A DNA stretch of 64,000 nucleotides. Source: an uncultured Acetatifactor sp. (GTDB lineage Bacteria; Bacillota; Clostridia; Lachnospirales; Lachnospiraceae). The stretch covers positions 1-64,000 of the forward strand of contig CAJUGL010000001.1 of the NCBI GenBank assembly GCA_910586515.1. The letters run 5' to 3'. How positions within the stretch are numbered: position 1 is the first letter of the stretch; every line of letters begins with the position of its first letter. Of the stretch, positions 61,044-64,000 are shown in pieces. The notes under the pieces are model-generated. The model searched no databases. It worked only from the letters and a program-made list of their open reading frames with translations, and was not told where the DNA came from. The position numbers and the translations under genes are program-made.

Positions 61044-63530
61044 ATGAAAAAAATGTGGTTAAACAGGGCCGTAGGGATCGGTATTTCCCTGATTGCGGCA
61101 GTGGGGCTGGCGGCCTGCGGGAAAGGCGGGGATAAGAACGAGAACCTGGCTTTGGCAAAGGAGCATGTCTATAAGTTCCAGGAGTTTGAGCTGCCTGAGG
61201 TGGACGGAGACGATTATGCCATACGCGGCACATTCCGCGTGAATGATACAATCCGATTGATGCTGCAGGTATATCACTGGACGGAGAACAGCAGCAATGA
61301 TATGGACATACGGATGATCAGCATGAAGGAAGACGGTTCCGATATACAGCTCACTGCTTTGGATATACCTGAGTGGAAATCACAGGCAGGACAGAATGAC
61401 GGTTCGGCGGAAACTGGTTCAGAAGAGCAGACGGAAGAGGAAGGGGTAGAGACAGAGGACGGGGGGGAAGCATCTGATACGGAAACCGATTCCGCTTCAG
61501 ATGCGGCAGTCGACACGAGGCTGCCCATAGCCTCAGATAATTTCTATGAAAATTCCTATTACGGCGAATTTAAGTTCGGGTCTGACGGCAGCATTTATTC
61601 TATCAGGAACTATTATTACGAGGATTATTCCGGGGAAGAGTATGTTTCCGTTCAGAAGAATTACCTCAACTGCTGGAATTCGGACGGGAGTTTCGCCTGG
61701 GAAAAGGAGCTGGAGGGGCTGAGCTCGGAGGAGGAATACATCTATGTGTCGGCCATGGCCATAGCCGAAGACAATACGATTAACCTGATTTTGACAGGGG
61801 ACGGCGCATATAAGATGACAGTGGATGCTCAGGGAAATGTTTCGGAGAGAACGGAGCTTTCGGAGGATGTTTCCAAAGTGTTCAGCAATGTCAATTCGAT
61901 TATGTCCAGAGAAGACGGAAGTCTTTTGGTAATATACTATGACGAATCGGATTGGCAGAAGCAATACTTTGTCACCTATGATCCCGTCGCGGATACTTTG
62001 GGAGAGATCGGCCAGATGCCGGCCTCTATGGTGTGGAACGGGTATAATACCATGACTGTGGGCAAGAGTACGGATTTTATGTTCAGCAATGACAGAGGGG
62101 TTTTTTCCTACAAGTCAGGGGATGCCGACGTTGTGGAAAAGATGAATTTCATCAATTCGGATATGAATATCAGCAATTTTAACTCGCTTATGGAGCTGAG
62201 CGATACCAGTTTCATGGGAGTATTTTATGAGAATTACGGCAATGATCTGAAGGCGGGTATTTTTACTTATGTGGACCCCAAGGACATTCCCGACAAGTCC
62301 GTTCTGGTATTGGCAGGAAATTATATCGGCAGTGACATTAAGCAGCGAGTGGTTGAGTATAACCGCAGCAGTGAAAAGTATCGCATAACGGTCAAGGAAT
62401 ATGATTCTTACAACAGTTATGAGGATTCCCAGGCGGGTTATACACAGCTGAACAATGATATTACAACCGGCCGTATGCCGGATATTCTGCTGGCAGACGG
62501 ACTTCCCACAGAGAACTATATTGCAAAGGGACTGCTGGCGGATATCGGAAAGATGATAGAAGAGGATGAAGAACTGTCTCAGGTGGAGTTTGTCCAGAAC
62601 GTTTTTGATGCATATTCTGTTGAGGGAAAACTTTATCACGTTATTCCGAATTTCAGAGTAAGCACCGTTGTTGGCAAAACTTCCGTTTTGGGGGACCGAA
62701 CATCATGGACGATAGCGGATATGAAGCAGATGATTGAGACTTTGCCCGAGGGAACTACCATGTTCGGCGAGATGACCAGAGAGAACTTTATTTCCGCCAT
62801 GATGGATTATTGCGGAGCGGATTTCGTGGATATAAAGAGCAGAAAGTGCGATTTTGAGTCCCAGAACTTCATTGATATGCTGGAATATGCGAAATCGCTT
62901 CCCGAGAGTCTGGATGAAGAAACCTACGGTGAAGATTACTGGATGAATTATGAATCTCAGTATCGCGAAAATCGGACCATATTAAAGAATTTATATGTGA
63001 ACAGCTTGAGCAGCGTCAATTATAATATTAACGGCAGTTTCGGCGAGGAAGTGACCTATATCGGTTTCCCCACCGAAAGCGGAATGGGTGCCTATGTTCA
63101 GGCCAATCAATTCTATGCGATTTCCGCCCGCTCGGCTTATGCGGAAGGGGCCTGGGAGTTCCTGCGGTATTATCTGACTGAGGAATTTCAGAAAGAGCCT
63201 TGGGGACTTCCGATTCGAATGAAGTATTTCAAGGAGAAGGCACAGGAAGCCACACAGAGACCTTATTATCTGAATGAGGACGGCGAAAAGGAAGAATACG
63301 ACGATTATTACTACATAAACGGCGAGGAAATCAAGCTTGAACCGATGACACAGGCTCAGGTGGATAAGCTGGTAAACTATATCTTCTCTATCAACAAATG
63401 TTATTACGGCAATGCCGAAATTATGAATATTATCAACGAGGAGGCAGCTTCCTATTTTTCGGGACAGAAGACTGTACAGGAAGCGGCGAAGATTATTCAG
63501 AGCAGAGCGCAGATTTATGTAAATGAATAA
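61044..63530 (+). CDS. Lipoprotein B: second propeller-like plus solute-binding fusion
   Basis: The protein has 828 residues. Lipobox GLAAC-G (Cys at about 25). The first part (about 40-410) is beta-rich with an acidic low-complexity insert (about 113-155, EEQTEEEGVETEDGGEASD...) and blades such as FKFGSDGSIYSIRNYYYED and MAIAEDNTINLILTGDGAYK. The second part (about 420-828) is a family 1 solute-binding protein parallel to lipoprotein A. Both end in a shared IINEEA..FxGQK(S/T)V...IIQxR pattern. I chose ATG 61044 with AGGAGGGG upstream. It is last in the cluster, before a stem-loop. Two dissimilar receptors for one permease pair suggest two ligands or a sensing role for one. Confidence 0.82.
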   Translation: MKKMWLNRAVGIGISLIAAVGLAACGKGGDKNENLALAKEHVYKFQEFELPEVDGDDYAIRGTFRVNDTIRLMLQVYHWTENSSNDMDIRMISMKEDGSDIQLTALDIPEWKSQAGQNDGSAETGSEEQTEEEGVETEDGGEASDTETDSASDAAVDTRLPIASDNFYENSYYGEFKFGSDGSIYSIRNYYYEDYSGEEYVSVQKNYLNCWNSDGSFAWEKELEGLSSEEEYIYVSAMAIAEDNTINLILTGDGAYKMTVDAQGNVSERTELSEDVSKVFSNVNSIMSREDGSLLVIYYDESDWQKQYFVTYDPVADTLGEIGQMPASMVWNGYNTMTVGKSTDFMFSNDRGVFSYKSGDADVVEKMNFINSDMNISNFNSLMELSDTSFMGVFYENYGNDLKAGIFTYVDPKDIPDKSVLVLAGNYIGSDIKQRVVEYNRSSEKYRITVKEYDSYNSYEDSQAGYTQLNNDITTGRMPDILLADGLPTENYIAKGLLADIGKMIEEDEELSQVEFVQNVFDAYSVEGKLYHVIPNFRVSTVVGKTSVLGDRTSWTIADMKQMIETLPEGTTMFGEMTRENFISAMMDYCGADFVDIKSRKCDFESQNFIDMLEYAKSLPESLDEETYGEDYWMNYESQYRENRTILKNLYVNSLSSVNYNINGSFGEEVTYIGFPTESGMGAYVQANQFYAISARSAYAEGAWEFLRYYLTEEFQKEPWGLPIRMKYFKEKAQEATQRPYYLNEDGEKEEYDDYYYINGEEIKLEPMTQAQVDKLVNYIFSINKCYYGNAEIMNIINEEAASYFSGQKTVQEAAKIIQSRAQIYVNE

Positions 63531-63563
63531 CGCTGGCAGGGTCGGGTGAAATAGCCGGGAAAG

Positions 63564-63600
63564 GAATTGCCGCACAGGGAAAAACCTTGTGCGGCAATTC
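63564..63600 (+). terminator. Stem-loop at the end of the lipoprotein cluster
   Basis: GAATTGCCGCACAGG (63564-63578) pairs with CCTTGTGCGGCAATTC (63585-63600) around an A-rich loop. There is no T-run after it, so it may end transcription weakly or protect the mRNA 3' end. Confidence 0.55.
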
Positions 63601-63655
63601 GCGGTTTATGCAGCAGTCCGTTCCCACAGAGAGAAAAACTGTTCTCAGCATATAC

Positions 63656-64000
63656 CTATAGTGATACGGGAATTCCCAATTTAGTCATGTGGGCTTCCAG
63701 AGTCAGCTCCTGTCCGTGATCGCGGAGCCATTTCCGGCAGACTTTATATTCCGGCATTACGGAGGCCACCATATCCCAGAAATCCTTTGAATGGTTCATA
63801 TGGGTCAGGTGACACAGTTCATGAACCACTACATAATCCAGAATGACGGGTGGAGCGAAGATCAGCCTGTAGTTAAAGGACAGGGTTCCCCGGGAGGAAC
63901 AGCTTCCCCACCGCGTCTTCTGATCCCGAACGGTGACGGAAGTATAATTTCCGCCGGTGATGGGGTGATAATAGGAGACACGGCTCTCAAACTGCTGTCT
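63656..64000 (-). CDS. YgjP/DUF45-type metallopeptidase, C-terminal part (runs off the window)
   Basis: The minus strand is open from the window edge to a TAG at 63658-63656, 114 codons. It encodes TSVTVRDQKTRWGSCSSRGT and LSFNYRLIFAPP, then VVHELCHLTHMNHSKDFWDM, which carries the zinc motif HELCH with the downstream His of HxxxF. This is the conserved core of YgjP/SprT-like M48-related peptidases (DUF45). The N-terminal part lies beyond base 64000. It converges on lipoprotein B across a 125-bp gap. Function in the cell is not established for the family. Confidence 0.85.
   Translation of the reverse strand, partial: RQQFESRVSYYHPITGGNYTSVTVRDQKTRWGSCSSRGTLSFNYRLIFAPPVILDYVVVHELCHLTHMNHSKDFWDMVASVMPEYKVCRKWLRDHGQELTLEAHMTKLGIPVSL

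Overview
This window reads as a chromosomal segment of an anaerobic, low-to-mid GC Firmicute, most likely a gut Lachnospiraceae (class Clostridia). The evidence is Gram-positive style AGGAGG ribosome sites, BlaI/M56 and BceRS-like pairs, lipoprotein solute-binding proteins with MalF/MalG-type permeases, a membrane-anchored pullulanase, a GH51 arabinofuranosidase, and the absence of outer-membrane functions. The placement is inferred from gene families, not from a search.

Layout. 1-780 is a scar of three truncated mobile-element genes. 789-4288 holds a BlaI/MecI-type repressor with an M56 membrane peptidase, then a leader-peptide/terminator attenuator, an ECF sigma factor and its zinc-finger anti-sigma factor. 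4413-7188 is a stretch of decayed or internally deleted genes (nuclease tail, metallophosphoesterase lacking its core motifs, DUF5780-like and SdpI-like fragments) among an intact GNAT and an acyltransferase-like gene. 7210-9671 is a divergent AraC regulator/arabinofuranosidase pair. 9690-13303 (minus strand) is a two-component system with an ABC transporter of the bacitracin/lantibiotic-resistance type. 13347-16376 has a DNA-alkylation-repair protein, a tandem kinase-fold fusion and a broken acetyltransferase. 16762-19581 is pullulanase.

20312-30763 is a complete type I-E CRISPR-Cas locus: cas3, cas8e (cse1), cas11 (cse2), cas7e, cas5e, cas6e, cas1, and a cas2 fused to a DEDDh (DnaQ-like) exonuclease. 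A 20-repeat array follows with an exact 61-bp period. The base after each 28-bp repeat is always C or T (19/19), so the functional repeat is probably 29 nt and that base probably comes from the PAM. A structured 115-bp element separates cas3 from cas8e. The distal end of the array runs directly into an ABC transporter gene that has lost its 5' part.

31917-41065 holds a candidate structured RNA with its own promoter and terminator, an acetyltransferase, a methyltransferase stub, a DUF362 protein, a chemoreceptor, a radical SAM protein and a heterodimeric ABC exporter whose first subunit is broken. 41169-48008 holds an ACT-like protein, a hybrid histidine kinase with two receiver domains and a large two-module GT39-like mannosyltransferase.

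48215-63530 is the least familiar region. It has a MacB-type ATPase, an FtsX permease with a very long external coiled coil and a PHP phosphoesterase. A collinear cluster follows: propeller-plus-SBP lipoprotein A, two sugar-type permeases, a HlyD/MacA-like adaptor with a long coiled coil, a MacB-core membrane protein, and propeller-plus-SBP lipoprotein B. The cluster contains no dedicated sugar-importer ATPase. The window ends in a YgjP-like metallopeptidase gene on the minus strand.
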